NCBI GenBank assembly: GCA_003510135.1
Contig: DOKY01000025.1
Coordinates: 1-30,575, forward strand
Direction: 5' to 3'
Length of the DNA stretch: 30,575 bases
Source: Pseudothermotoga sp.
GTDB lineage: Bacteria > Thermotogota > Thermotogae > Thermotogales > DSM-5069
The translations under genes and the position numbers were made by a program. Below, piece by piece: positions 1 through 7,672 of the stretch. Position 1 is the stretch's first letter. The number at the start of each line of letters is the position of its first letter. Under the pieces are notes generated by a model, which was given only the letters and a program-made list of their open reading frames with translations, ran no database searches and was not told the origin of the DNA.

Positions 1-452
1 CCCCGTTTGGTGACATTTTTCTGAGTGAGAGTTTCGACATGGTCGACTGGGGCAACCATAGGTGGGTGATGGGAAGAAGTAGCAACAACTGGTGGGAAAA
101 CTTGAAGATAGGAGCAGGGCCTGTACCGATAGAGACAAGCGAAGGATGGCTCTTGATCTATCATGGTGTGACATTGACTTGCAACGGCTACGTTTACAGT
201 TTCGGTGCAGCGCTGCTGGATTTGGATGACCCCGCGAAGGTTTTGTACAGGAGCAAGTATTATTTGCTGACACCCGAAGAAGACTACGAAGTGTGTGGTT
301 TCGTTCCTAATGTGGTCTTTCCGTGCGCGGCGCTGTGCGATGGAAAAACTGGAAGGCTTGCGATTTACTACGGTGCTGCAGACACCTACGTGGCTCTCGC
401 CTTTGGTTATGTTCAAGAGATCGTGGAGTTCATCAAGGAGAATTCGGACTGA
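1..452 (+). CDS. GH130 beta-1,4-mannooligosaccharide phosphorylase-like protein, 3' end
   Basis: This is the C-terminal part (about 150 residues) of a gene that starts left of the window; the frame is open from base 3, so the internal Met at 39 is not the start. The sequence reads as the last blades of a GH130 five-bladed propeller: DIFLSES near the edge, then IGAGPVPI, WLLIYHGV, a PEEDYE segment, VPNVVFPC and IYYGAADT, all typical of this family. GH130 enzymes phosphorolyse beta-mannosides, giving mannose 1-phosphate and a shortened sugar; from memory it closely resembles T. maritima TM1225. The catalytic Asp of the family lies in the missing N-terminal part. The alpha-galactosidase gene follows after 12 bases, so the two are probably co-transcribed and act on the same galactomannan fragments. 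Exact substrate cannot be told from this fragment. Confidence 0.88.
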   Translation, partial: PFGDIFLSESFDMVDWGNHRWVMGRSSNNWWENLKIGAGPVPIETSEGWLLIYHGVTLTCNGYVYSFGAALLDLDDPAKVLYRSKYYLLTPEEDYEVCGFVPNVVFPCAALCDGKTGRLAIYYGAADTYVALAFGYVQEIVEFIKENSD

Positions 453-464
453 AACCGGGAGGGA

Positions 465-2045
465 ATGGAAGTGGAGATATTCGGAAAGAAAATGGTGGAA
501 GGCGAATATTCGATTGAAACGAAGGACTTTTCTTTGAAAGCCGAACTTCGAAGGACTGAGTTCGGCTGGATGCTGGGTGGATGGTTGAAGGGCAGAGTCG
601 GAAGGATCGAGGTCTTCAGAGCCGAGGCGCCCAGGCGAGCTCTTCTGAACAACTGGCAGTCGTGGGGTCCGTGTAGAATGGTGGATCTTGGGCATTTCCA
701 GGTTGGCAGTGTGGACAAAGACTGGCGGTACGCAGTATCTTTGGTGCCTGAGCTGCTGGAAAGAACGCTTCTGAGTGATTATTTTGTGGCAGAGGACGGA
801 AAGCTGTATGGTTTTCTCACCTCGCAGTTTGCACATCCGTTCTTTGCGTTCGAGAATCAGGATTTGGTTGCCTACTTGGAGTATTTCGATACGTTTTTTG
901 AAGACTACGTTCCCCTCGAACCCTTCGTTTTGATAGAGAATCGCGACAACTACGAACTGCTCACTGAGTACGGCGAGATGGTGGCGAAGCAGAATGAAGC
1001 GCGTTTCAAAGAAGATCGGTTCACTGGATGGTGCAGCTGGTATCACTACTTTCTGGACTTGACTTGGCCAGAAGTTTTGAAGAATCTGAAGCTGGCGAGG
1101 AAATATTCACTGAAGGTCTTTCAGATCGACGATGGCTATGAGGCAGACATAGGAGACTGGCTGGATACGAAGGAGAACTTTCCAAGCCTTGATGGCATCG
1201 CCAGTACAATCCTTGAACAGGGCTTGGAACCCGGCATATGGACGGCGCCGTTCAGCGTCTCCGAGACTTCTAAGTTGTTTCAGCAGCACCCAGACTGGGT
1301 GGTGAGGGAGAACGGTTCACCGAAACAGGTGTACAGGAACTGGAACAGAACGATCTACGCGCTTGATTTGAGCAGAGAGGACGTCAAGCAATGGCTGTTC
1401 GACTTGTTCAGATCGCTCCGAAACATGGGTTTTTCCTACTTCAAGATCGACTTTCTTTTTGCAGGCGCGATGCCCGGTGAAAGGTTCGCACGAATCAGCC
1501 CAGTTGAGGCTTTCAGAGAGGGCTTGAGAGTCATACGAAGTGCCGTCAAAGATGCCTTCGTGCTGGGATGTGGCTCGCCTTTGATCCCTGCGGTCGGTTT
1601 GGTGGACGGAATGAGGATAGGTCCAGACACCGCACCGTACTGGGGAGAGGATCTGCCCGATCGCGGTCTTCCTGCAGCGAAATGGGCTCTGAGGAACGTG
1701 ATAACGCGATCTTTCATGAACAGAAGACTCTGGCAGAACGATCCAGATTGCCTTTTGCTCAGATCACAGAAAACAGAGCTGAGTCAGGTTGAGCGAGAGA
1801 TCTATGCTTACACCTGTGCTGCGCTGGATAACATGATAATTCTGAGCGACGATCTGTCACTCTACGACGAATCATCTGAAAGGATCTTCCAGCAGACACT
1901 TCGGCTACTCGGTGGAAGGGCGAAGGTAGTTAACATTTTCAACGATGAGCCTTCTTATTCGATCGAGTCTTTCGGCACAAGGTCGGGTGATGTGAAACTC
2001 GAGGTGGATCTAAAAAACAAGACTTTCGCGTTGAAAAGGCTATGA
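465..2045 (+). CDS. galA: GH36 alpha-galactosidase
   Basis: Retaining alpha-galactosidase that removes alpha-1,6-galactose side groups from galactomannan, raffinose-type sugars or melibiose. It has 526 residues, near the compact Thermotoga GalA (about 550). An N-terminal beta-sandwich (about 1-180) is followed by a (beta/alpha)8 barrel starting at GWCSWYHYF (188-196) with the IDDGYE strand (221-226). The expected nucleophile is D329 in FKIDF and the acid/base D388 in RIGPDTAPYW, matching the positions I recall for T. maritima GalA. There is no signal peptide, so the enzyme is cytoplasmic and acts on imported oligosaccharides. The ATG is preceded by GGGAGGGA, and the gene sits 12 bases after the GH130 gene and about 18 bases before the GH4 gene, so it is the middle of a sugar operon. 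Confidence 0.93.
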   Translation: MEVEIFGKKMVEGEYSIETKDFSLKAELRRTEFGWMLGGWLKGRVGRIEVFRAEAPRRALLNNWQSWGPCRMVDLGHFQVGSVDKDWRYAVSLVPELLERTLLSDYFVAEDGKLYGFLTSQFAHPFFAFENQDLVAYLEYFDTFFEDYVPLEPFVLIENRDNYELLTEYGEMVAKQNEARFKEDRFTGWCSWYHYFLDLTWPEVLKNLKLARKYSLKVFQIDDGYEADIGDWLDTKENFPSLDGIASTILEQGLEPGIWTAPFSVSETSKLFQQHPDWVVRENGSPKQVYRNWNRTIYALDLSREDVKQWLFDLFRSLRNMGFSYFKIDFLFAGAMPGERFARISPVEAFREGLRVIRSAVKDAFVLGCGSPLIPAVGLVDGMRIGPDTAPYWGEDLPDRGLPAAKWALRNVITRSFMNRRLWQNDPDCLLLRSQKTELSQVEREIYAYTCAALDNMIILSDDLSLYDESSERIFQQTLRLLGGRAKVVNIFNDEPSYSIESFGTRSGDVKLEVDLKNKTFALKRL

Positions 2046-2063
2046 GATCAGGAGGTGGTAGCC

Positions 2064-3479
2064 GTGAAGATCTCCATAATAGGCGCAGGAAGCGTGAGGT
2101 TCGCCCAGCAGATCATAGGTGATATAGCGCAGACGGAGGAGCTCTCCAGGAGTGATACGCACATCTATTTGATGGACATCAACGAGGAGAGATTGAACGC
2201 ATCGTACGTTCTCGCCAGAAAGTACGTTCACGAGCTCGATTCGCCGGTCAGGATCGTCAAGACGTCCCGGATGGACGAAGCCATCGAGGGAGCAGACTTT
2301 GTGATAAACACAGCTTTTCCATACGATCCCAAATACCACGAGGATGGATTTCAGAGGTGGGACAGCGTTACAGAAATTGCCGAGAAGCATGGCTATTACA
2401 GGGGTATAGACAGTCAGGAACTGAGCATGGTTTCGACGTACACCTACGTTCTGGCGTCTTATCCGGATGTAAAGCTTGCGATCGACATCGCAAAAACGAT
2501 GGAAAAACTGGCACCGAGGGCCTATCTCATGCAGACTGCAAATCCTGTTTTTGAAATCACGCAGGCGGTGAGACGAACCACGAAAGTCAACATCGTGGGG
2601 TTTTGTCACGGTGTCGCTGGGGTGTACGAGGTCTTCGAGAGGTTGAAGCTCGAGCCAGAAAAAGTCGACTGGCAGGTTGCCGGTGTGAATCACGGCATCT
2701 GGTTGAACAGGTTCAGATACGAAGGAAAGGACGCATATCCACTTCTGGATGAATGGATAGAGAAAGAGCTTTCGAACTGGAAGGCGAGAAGCCCCTGGGA
2801 CGTTCAAATGTCGCCCGGCGCGATGGACATGTACAGGTTCTACGGCATGCTGCCGATAGGTGACACCGTGAGGAACGGGACATGGAAGTATCACTACAAT
2901 CTCGAGACGAAAAAGAGATGGTTCGGCAATTTTGGAGGAATAGACAACGAAGTGGAGCGACCCAAGCTTCATGAATCACTCAGGAATGCCAGAAAACGGT
3001 TAATAGAGCTCGCACGACAGGTTGAGCTCGATCCGGGCGTGAGGGTGACGGAAGCTTTTGCGGAGATCTTCAGAAAGGGCAGAATGAGCGGAGAGCAGCA
3101 CGTTCCTTTCATCAACGCGATTTCGAACGGCAGAAAGGTCAGGTTGTTTCTGAATGTGGAGAACCAGGGAACGTTGAAGGATTTCCCCGACGATCTGGTG
3201 ATGGAACTGCCCGTGTGGGTGGACAGAGAAGGGATTCACAGAGAGAAAGTCGAACCGGATTTGACGGAAAGGATAAAGAAATTCTACCTCTGGCCTCGAA
3301 TATTGAGGATGGAATGGAACCTGGAGGCATTCTTCTCGAGAGACAGAAGAGTGCTGGAAGAGATTCTCATCAGAGACCCACGAACCAGATCGTACCAGCA
3401 GGTCGTTGCGGTCATCGATGAGATCCTGAACTTGCCGTTCAACGAAGAGCTGAGAAAGCACTGTTCGTTTGAGGTATAA
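2064..3479 (+). CDS. GH4 NAD-dependent glycosidase, alpha-glucuronidase type (TM0752-like)
   Basis: Family 4 glycoside hydrolase, an unusual class that cleaves by NAD+-assisted oxidation and elimination with a divalent metal. Of 471 residues, the N-terminus is a Rossmann fold (ISIIGAGSVRFA, 3-14). QTANP (157-161) lines the cofactor site; C181 and H182 in FCHGVAG plus H210 in GVNHGIW are the expected metal and active-site residues. The CHG triplet (rather than CHS of alpha-glucosidases) and the strong likeness to T. maritima TM0752 favour an alpha-glucuronidase or related uronidase. I place the start at GTG 2064, since AGGAGG at 2050-2055 would overlap the GTG at 2055. It follows galA closely and ends the operon. 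Activity on galacturonides or neutral glucosides cannot be excluded. Confidence 0.87.
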   Translation: MKISIIGAGSVRFAQQIIGDIAQTEELSRSDTHIYLMDINEERLNASYVLARKYVHELDSPVRIVKTSRMDEAIEGADFVINTAFPYDPKYHEDGFQRWDSVTEIAEKHGYYRGIDSQELSMVSTYTYVLASYPDVKLAIDIAKTMEKLAPRAYLMQTANPVFEITQAVRRTTKVNIVGFCHGVAGVYEVFERLKLEPEKVDWQVAGVNHGIWLNRFRYEGKDAYPLLDEWIEKELSNWKARSPWDVQMSPGAMDMYRFYGMLPIGDTVRNGTWKYHYNLETKKRWFGNFGGIDNEVERPKLHESLRNARKRLIELARQVELDPGVRVTEAFAEIFRKGRMSGEQHVPFINAISNGRKVRLFLNVENQGTLKDFPDDLVMELPVWVDREGIHREKVEPDLTERIKKFYLWPRILRMEWNLEAFFSRDRRVLEEILIRDPRTRSYQQVVAVIDEILNLPFNEELRKHCSFEV

Positions 3480-3480
3480 T
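3475..3480 (+). promoter_or_regulatory. Possible -10 element for the flavin-reductase-like gene
   Basis: A perfect TATAAT overlaps the GH4 stop codon, about 33 bases before the next start, so a transcript would begin near 3487 and still include the GGGGTGAG ribosome site. No convincing -35 box lies 16-18 bases upstream, so this is a weak call. Confidence 0.35.
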
Positions 3481-3512
3481 TGTTGTGAAAGCCTCTTGCG
3501 GGGTGAGAATCT

Positions 3513-3974
3513 GTGTACAAGAGTGCCTTCGACTGCCTTGTTCAAGGTGTCTACATAGTTTCTACTTGTACGGAGAGCGAAAGGGCTGGCCTTGCTGCTG
3601 CATGGGTGATGCAGTCTTCTTTCAAACCGGCCATGCTGGCCGTCGCGCTCGGACCGACAAGAAAAACGGCGGAAGTCATAGAGAAGAGCAAGAAATTTTC
3701 GATCCAGGTGTTGGACAAAAAGCAGAAAGAGATCGGCGAACTCTTCGGGTATCATTCAAGCAGGAACGTCGATAAGTTTTCAAAGGTTCAGTGGTTCGAA
3801 AGCGAGAAGTTGAAGTTGCCAATTGTCGAAGGCGTGATCGCGTACTTCGAGTGTGAGCTCGTTGGCAGATTTGAAAGTGGAGATCATGTGATCTACAACG
3901 GTCTGGTCGTGAACCACAAGCTGTTGAACCCTCACGGAGAGCCAATGCTCTTTTCCATGAGAGACTGGTTCTGA
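3513..3974 (+). CDS. Flavin reductase-like (FMN-binding split-barrel) domain protein
   Basis: A 153-residue cytoplasmic protein resembling the flavin reductase-like family (split beta-barrel, DIM6/NTAB type) that binds FMN and often works as an NAD(P)H:flavin reductase or small redox flavoprotein. Family features are the opening pattern ending in GVYIVST, the AAAWVMQSSFKPAMLAVAL stretch (about 28-46), which corresponds to the FMN-phosphate-binding strand-loop, and a closing strand around the residues HVIYNGLVVN. The length is typical of single-domain members. The start is GTG, preceded by GGGGTGAG about 7 bases upstream. It lies 33 bases after the GH4 gene and directly before the RemA-like gene. 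The electron donor and partner are not evident; rubredoxin- or ferredoxin-linked flavoproteins of the same fold are the main alternative. Confidence 0.75.
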   Translation: MYKSAFDCLVQGVYIVSTCTESERAGLAAAWVMQSSFKPAMLAVALGPTRKTAEVIEKSKKFSIQVLDKKQKEIGELFGYHSSRNVDKFSKVQWFESEKLKLPIVEGVIAYFECELVGRFESGDHVIYNGLVVNHKLLNPHGEPMLFSMRDWF

Positions 3975-3989
3975 TTGGAAGTGAACGGT

Positions 3990-4247
3990 ATGTTTGTACA
4001 GGTCGCGAAAGGCGTGTTCGTGAACGTTGACAGGATCAGGGCGATAGTTCCCGTCAACAACATGACGGCCAAGCAACTCAGAGAAAACGCAACCTACTCG
4101 AACAAGATGGTGAACCTGACCTACGGTTCACAGGCCAGAAGCGCCATCTACATTGACAGTGGACACGTGCTGATTTTGTCAGAAAGAGCAACGAGAATAA
4201 GGCAGAAATTGCTCAAAAAGAAAGGTATGGAACGGCGTTCAAGCTGA
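3990..4247 (+). CDS. RemA/RemB-like (DUF370) small regulatory protein
   Basis: An 85-residue protein with the DUF370 pattern: an N-terminal strand (MFVQVAKGVFVNVDRI), a central ATYSNKMVNLTYG segment and the signature SQARSAIYIDSGHVLIL (47-63). RemA and RemB of Bacillus are DNA-binding proteins that switch on matrix and osmoprotection genes; RemA forms ring oligomers. The role in Thermotogae is unknown. I choose ATG 3990, with GGAAGTGA 6-13 bases upstream, over a TTG at 3975 that directly abuts the previous stop. The gene overlaps the 3' end of tsaD on the other strand by 35 bases, so the basic C-terminal tail (KKKGMERRSS) is coded opposite the TsaD C-terminus. It is probably transcribed with the flavin-reductase-like gene. 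Confidence 0.75.
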   Translation: MFVQVAKGVFVNVDRIRAIVPVNNMTAKQLRENATYSNKMVNLTYGSQARSAIYIDSGHVLILSERATRIRQKLLKKKGMERRSS

Positions 4248-5202
4248 GATCGGAAAACATTCCTCTACGCACGAGTTCTATCGCGGCCCGAGCGATCATG
4301 GCCGCGTTGTCCATACAGAGTTCTACAGGTGGAACGTAGAATTCGTAGCTTCTCTTCGAACATTCCTCCGCGAGTCTTTCCCTCAATTTGAGGTTGGCAG
4401 CCACGCCACCCACCAGGACCAACCTCTTCACCTTCTTCAGCTCCGCGGCGCACAAGGTTTTCCAAACGAGCACATCCACCACAGCCTCCTGAAACGAGGC
4501 CGCCACATCAGATCTGTTCGCGTTCGGTTCGTCCTTGAGCAGGTACAGCACCGCTGTCTTCAAACCAGAGAAGCTGAAATTCAAATTGTCCTTCTCCAGC
4601 ATCGCCCTTGGTAAACGATAACGATGCGGATCTCCAGATCTGGCTGCCCTCTCTATCGCGGGTCCGCCGGGATAACCCAGCTGGAGCAATCTCGCAACCT
4701 TGTCGAAGGCCTCTCCCGCAGCATCATCCACAGTTCGCCCAATCAGCTCGGGTCTGGTGGGATCCTCCGTGAAGAGGAGCAACTCGGTGTGTCCGCCGCT
4801 AACGAGCAGGGCAAGGAACGGTGGTTCAAGCTGTGGGAAACTCAACTTCGCTGCGTAGACGTGCCCCAACAGGTGGTTCACGCCGACGATGGGTTTTTCT
4901 AAAGCAAGGCTGAGGCCCTTGGCAAAGGAAACACCGACCATCAGTGCACCAATGAGCCCGGGACCATGGGTGACAGCAACAAGATCGATCTCGTTCAGAT
5001 TGAGCTTCGCATCCTCGACAGCTTTCTGAAAGATCCGAGGTAAATTCCTCAAATGGTGTCTCGCTGCAACTTCTGGAACAACCCCGCCGAAGGGTTCGTG
5101 TACCTTCACCTGAGATGATACAACGTTTGAAAGGATCTTATCCTCATCGATCACTGCGACTGAAGTTTCGTCGCACGAAGTCTCCACGGCAAGGACCAGC
5201 AT
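4213..5202 (-). CDS. tsaD: tRNA N6-adenosine threonylcarbamoyltransferase TsaD
   Basis: Catalytic subunit that transfers threonylcarbamoyl to A37 of ANN-decoding tRNAs, working with TsaB and TsaE (neither is in the window). The 329-residue ASKHA-fold protein shows the opening VLAVETSCDETSVAV (3-17), the metal-binding NHLLGH (H110, H114), the SGGHTEL loop (135-141), DDAAGEAFDK and, near the end, the CMDNAAMIA block containing the second metal Asp. Length and motifs are complete. Start choice: ATG at 5202 shares one base with the clpX stop (TGATG); a GTG at 5205 is an equal alternative. Both imply translational coupling to clpX. The 3' end converges on and overlaps the RemA-like gene. Confidence 0.97.
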   Translation of the reverse strand: MLVLAVETSCDETSVAVIDEDKILSNVVSSQVKVHEPFGGVVPEVAARHHLRNLPRIFQKAVEDAKLNLNEIDLVAVTHGPGLIGALMVGVSFAKGLSLALEKPIVGVNHLLGHVYAAKLSFPQLEPPFLALLVSGGHTELLLFTEDPTRPELIGRTVDDAAGEAFDKVARLLQLGYPGGPAIERAARSGDPHRYRLPRAMLEKDNLNFSFSGLKTAVLYLLKDEPNANRSDVAASFQEAVVDVLVWKTLCAAELKKVKRLVLVGGVAANLKLRERLAEECSKRSYEFYVPPVELCMDNAAMIARAAIELVRRGMFSDLSLNAVPYLSF

Positions 5203-6416
5203 CACGCGATCTCCCGCATTACCAGTTTTGGTTTTTCCTTCCCTTCAACTGCCGCCGCAGTGATGATAATCTTTTCGACGTCGTGTGAGGAAGGCAGCTC
5301 GAACATCGCGTCTATCATGATCTCTTCAAAAACGTTTCTCAGAGCCCTTGCACCTGTGCCAAGAGACAGAGCCTTTCTCGCGATAGCAGTCAGCGCCTCG
5401 GGCTCTATCTCGAGCTGGACGTTGTCGAGTTCGAACAGTTTTTTGTACTGTTTTATCAGCGCATTCTTCGGCTCACTGAGTATCCTCACGAGATCCTCTT
5501 CAGTGAGATCGTCCAAGGTTGCGATAACGGGGAAGCGTCCCACGAACTCGGGAATCAGACCGTACTGGACAAGATCATCTGGCGTGACGTGTGCGAGGAT
5601 CTCGCCGATCCTCATTTGTTTCTTACTCTTTATCTCGGCTCCAAAACCCATTGACGAGCTCTGTATCCTTCTTTTGATGATCTCTTCCAGCCCGTCAAAG
5701 GCTCCACCCACTATGAACAGTATGTTCCTCGTGTCCACCTTGATGAACTCCTGATACGGGTGTTTCCTCCCACCCTGGGGTGGTACGTTCGCAATGGTGC
5801 CTTCAACGATCTTCAACAATCCCTGCTGTACACCTTCGCCGGAAACATCCCTCGTTATCGAAGGGTTCGGTGATTTCTTAGCGATCTTGTCGATCTCATC
5901 TATGTAGATGATCCCGTATTGGGCCCTCTCTATGTCGAAGTTTGTGACTTCCAGCAGGCGCAGTATAACGTTCTCGACGTCCTCACCCACGTAACCGGCT
6001 TCAGTGAGAGGGGTCGCATCGGCTATGGCGAAAGGTACATCCAGTATCTTTGCCAGAACGCGGGCTATCAACGTTTTACCGCACCCGGTGGGACCTATCA
6101 TCATGATGTTCGATTTTTCCATTTCAACGTCGTCGAAGTTGGCGCCGTAAAAAACCCTTTTGTAGTGGTTGTACACGGCCACGGAGATGATTCTTTTAGC
6201 CCTCTCCTGACCGATCACGTACTTGTCGAGCTCCGCCTTTATCTCAGCGGGCTTTGGAAGTGGTTTCCTGCGTTCTCTTCTGACACGCTTGTCGTTTGCC
6301 AAGAGATCGTGGAACAATTCCACGCACTCGTCACATATGTAAGCATTTGGACCAGCTATCAACTTTCCAACCTGGCTCGCAGGTCTACCACAGAAAGAAC
6401 AGAACTTCTCCGGCAA
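5202..6416 (-). CDS. clpX: ATP-dependent Clp protease ATP-binding subunit ClpX
   Basis: AAA+ unfoldase that recognises tagged proteins (including tmRNA-tagged ones), unfolds them and feeds ClpP. The 404 residues carry an N-terminal zinc domain with C6, C9, C28 and C31, Walker A GPTGCGKT (108-115), the GYVG pore loop (141-144), Walker B around IIYIDEID (169-176), the RKH loop (217-219), and a GARALR sensor-2 motif near the C-terminus. Family length is normal. The start codon is TTG at 6416, chosen because GGAGGG lies 7 bases upstream and the zinc domain begins at once. No clpP is adjacent. It heads a two-gene unit with tsaD and has its own promoter region upstream. Confidence 0.97.
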   Translation of the reverse strand: MPEKFCSFCGRPASQVGKLIAGPNAYICDECVELFHDLLANDKRVRRERRKPLPKPAEIKAELDKYVIGQERAKRIISVAVYNHYKRVFYGANFDDVEMEKSNIMMIGPTGCGKTLIARVLAKILDVPFAIADATPLTEAGYVGEDVENVILRLLEVTNFDIERAQYGIIYIDEIDKIAKKSPNPSITRDVSGEGVQQGLLKIVEGTIANVPPQGGRKHPYQEFIKVDTRNILFIVGGAFDGLEEIIKRRIQSSSMGFGAEIKSKKQMRIGEILAHVTPDDLVQYGLIPEFVGRFPVIATLDDLTEEDLVRILSEPKNALIKQYKKLFELDNVQLEIEPEALTAIARKALSLGTGARALRNVFEEIMIDAMFELPSSHDVEKIIITAAAVEGKEKPKLVMREIA

Positions 6417-6437
6417 CGAAAATCCCTCCGCGAAAAC

Positions 6438-6464
6438 ATTGTAACACGATCACCGTGATGTCAG
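6438..6464 (-). promoter_or_regulatory. Putative clpX-tsaD promoter with palindromic spacer
   Basis: On the minus strand, CTGACA (6464-6459) and TACAAT (6443-6438) could serve as -35 and -10 boxes, with a short 15-base spacer. The spacer holds the palindrome ATCACNGTGAT (6449-6459, centre C on plus), which could be an operator. The rest of the 98-base gap (6417-6514) shows only the TTG-proximal ribosome site and no strong terminator. Confidence 0.45.
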
Positions 6465-6514
6465 TTTAACAACGTTTCACGAAAACTATAACGATCTGCC
6501 CATCGAACTTGTGC

Positions 6515-7672
6515 TCAGGCTTCCGAAATCAGTTCACGGGACAGTTGTTCCTGCTTCTGCCAGTAGCCGTCGAGTTTTCCTTCAGACGCGAGCCTGGACA
6601 GACTCTTCTTGAGCCAGGCGGGTAAACGAGCAAAGCCAGCCTTCTCCAATCCCGTGCCAGGCAAGGGTAAAAAGCTGTGCGCGTGGATTCTACATCCCAG
6701 CTGGACCAGCTTCTCGATGAATTGCATCGTCTCGTGTTGATCGTCCTGAGTTTCGAAGGGAAAACCGAATATGAAGTCCACGTGTGGAGTGAAGCCATGT
6801 CTCAGCAAAACTTCGACGGCGATCAGGACGTCCTCTTTGCTGTGTCCCCTCTTAAGAATCCTCAAGATCCTATCGCTGCCACTCTGGGCCCCGATCGTTA
6901 CGCTCTTGTTGTTCACGTACCTTTTGATCATGCTCACAACCTCGTCGTTCACCGAATCTGGTCTCACGTCCGATGGAAAGGTGCCGAAGTATATCTCTCG
7001 CATGCCTATCTTTCTCAGGTTGAAGAGCAAAGATTCCAGGCAGTCCACGTTCGGTGTCACTCCATCCTTTGAGCCGTAACCAAAGGCGTTGGGCGCTATG
7101 AACCTCGCCACGTACTTGTGCTTTTTCAGACCGAGCTGACAGTAATGAACTATTTGCTCAACACTTCTGTGTCGAACGACCCTTCCAGCGATCAAAGAAG
7201 TTTCACAGTAAGCACAGTTGAATGGACAGCCTCTGCTGATTTCAATGGGCATGAACTGCGACAGTTCCACGCAGAAAGGAGGATAATCGTTCAGATCAAC
7301 CCTTTTGCTCAGGCCATCGAAAATGGGTTTTCTTTCCCCCTTCAGGAACTCGATCAGGTTCTCCTCCCCATCACCCACGAAGACGTGATCGAAGCCCATT
7401 TTGAGACAATCTTCTGCTCGCGCCGTGGCGTGAGGTCCTCCAGCCAAAAGGGTGTAACCCTTCGACTTGAGTATCTTGACTTCTTCCCAAACCTGTTTCA
7501 AATCGAAACTCATGAAGGAATACGCTACGAAGCTGTCCTTGGGTTGGGTCAGGATATCTTCGATCTTTTTTGCGATGTGGACCTCAACACAATCAAGCTT
7601 GCTCACAACCGCACTGAGCAAAGCCACAACGCTGTAACGGTTGAATTTCGTCTGCCTGAAGATCAACCTCAT
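6515..7672 (-). CDS. B12-binding domain / radical SAM protein (TIGR04013-like)
   Basis: A 385-residue cytoplasmic protein with two modules. Residues 1-130 form a cobalamin-binding-like Rossmann domain with the LLAGGPHATA segment (75-84) and the VGDGEENL motif (99-106). Residues 140-370 form a radical SAM barrel with the cluster motif C149-x3-C153-x2-C156 (CPFNCAYC). It resembles the class named after MJ1487, whose reaction is unknown; such proteins usually do radical methylation or unusual C-C bond changes on an unknown substrate. The B12 domain lacks a clear DxHxxG box, as in many class B relatives, so actual cobalamin use is unproven. The ATG overlaps the holA stop (ATGA), making it the last gene of a nine-gene run. 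Confidence 0.85.
   Translation of the reverse strand: MRLIFRQTKFNRYSVVALLSAVVSKLDCVEVHIAKKIEDILTQPKDSFVAYSFMSFDLKQVWEEVKILKSKGYTLLAGGPHATARAEDCLKMGFDHVFVGDGEENLIEFLKGERKPIFDGLSKRVDLNDYPPFCVELSQFMPIEISRGCPFNCAYCETSLIAGRVVRHRSVEQIVHYCQLGLKKHKYVARFIAPNAFGYGSKDGVTPNVDCLESLLFNLRKIGMREIYFGTFPSDVRPDSVNDEVVSMIKRYVNNKSVTIGAQSGSDRILRILKRGHSKEDVLIAVEVLLRHGFTPHVDFIFGFPFETQDDQHETMQFIEKLVQLGCRIHAHSFLPLPGTGLEKAGFARLPAWLKKSLSRLASEGKLDGYWQKQEQLSRELISEA

Noticed and set aside
2040..2972. Minus-strand open frame (310 codons) opposite the GH4 gene
   Set aside because: GH4 motifs on the plus strand are intact throughout; the antisense frame has no domain and no good ribosome site.
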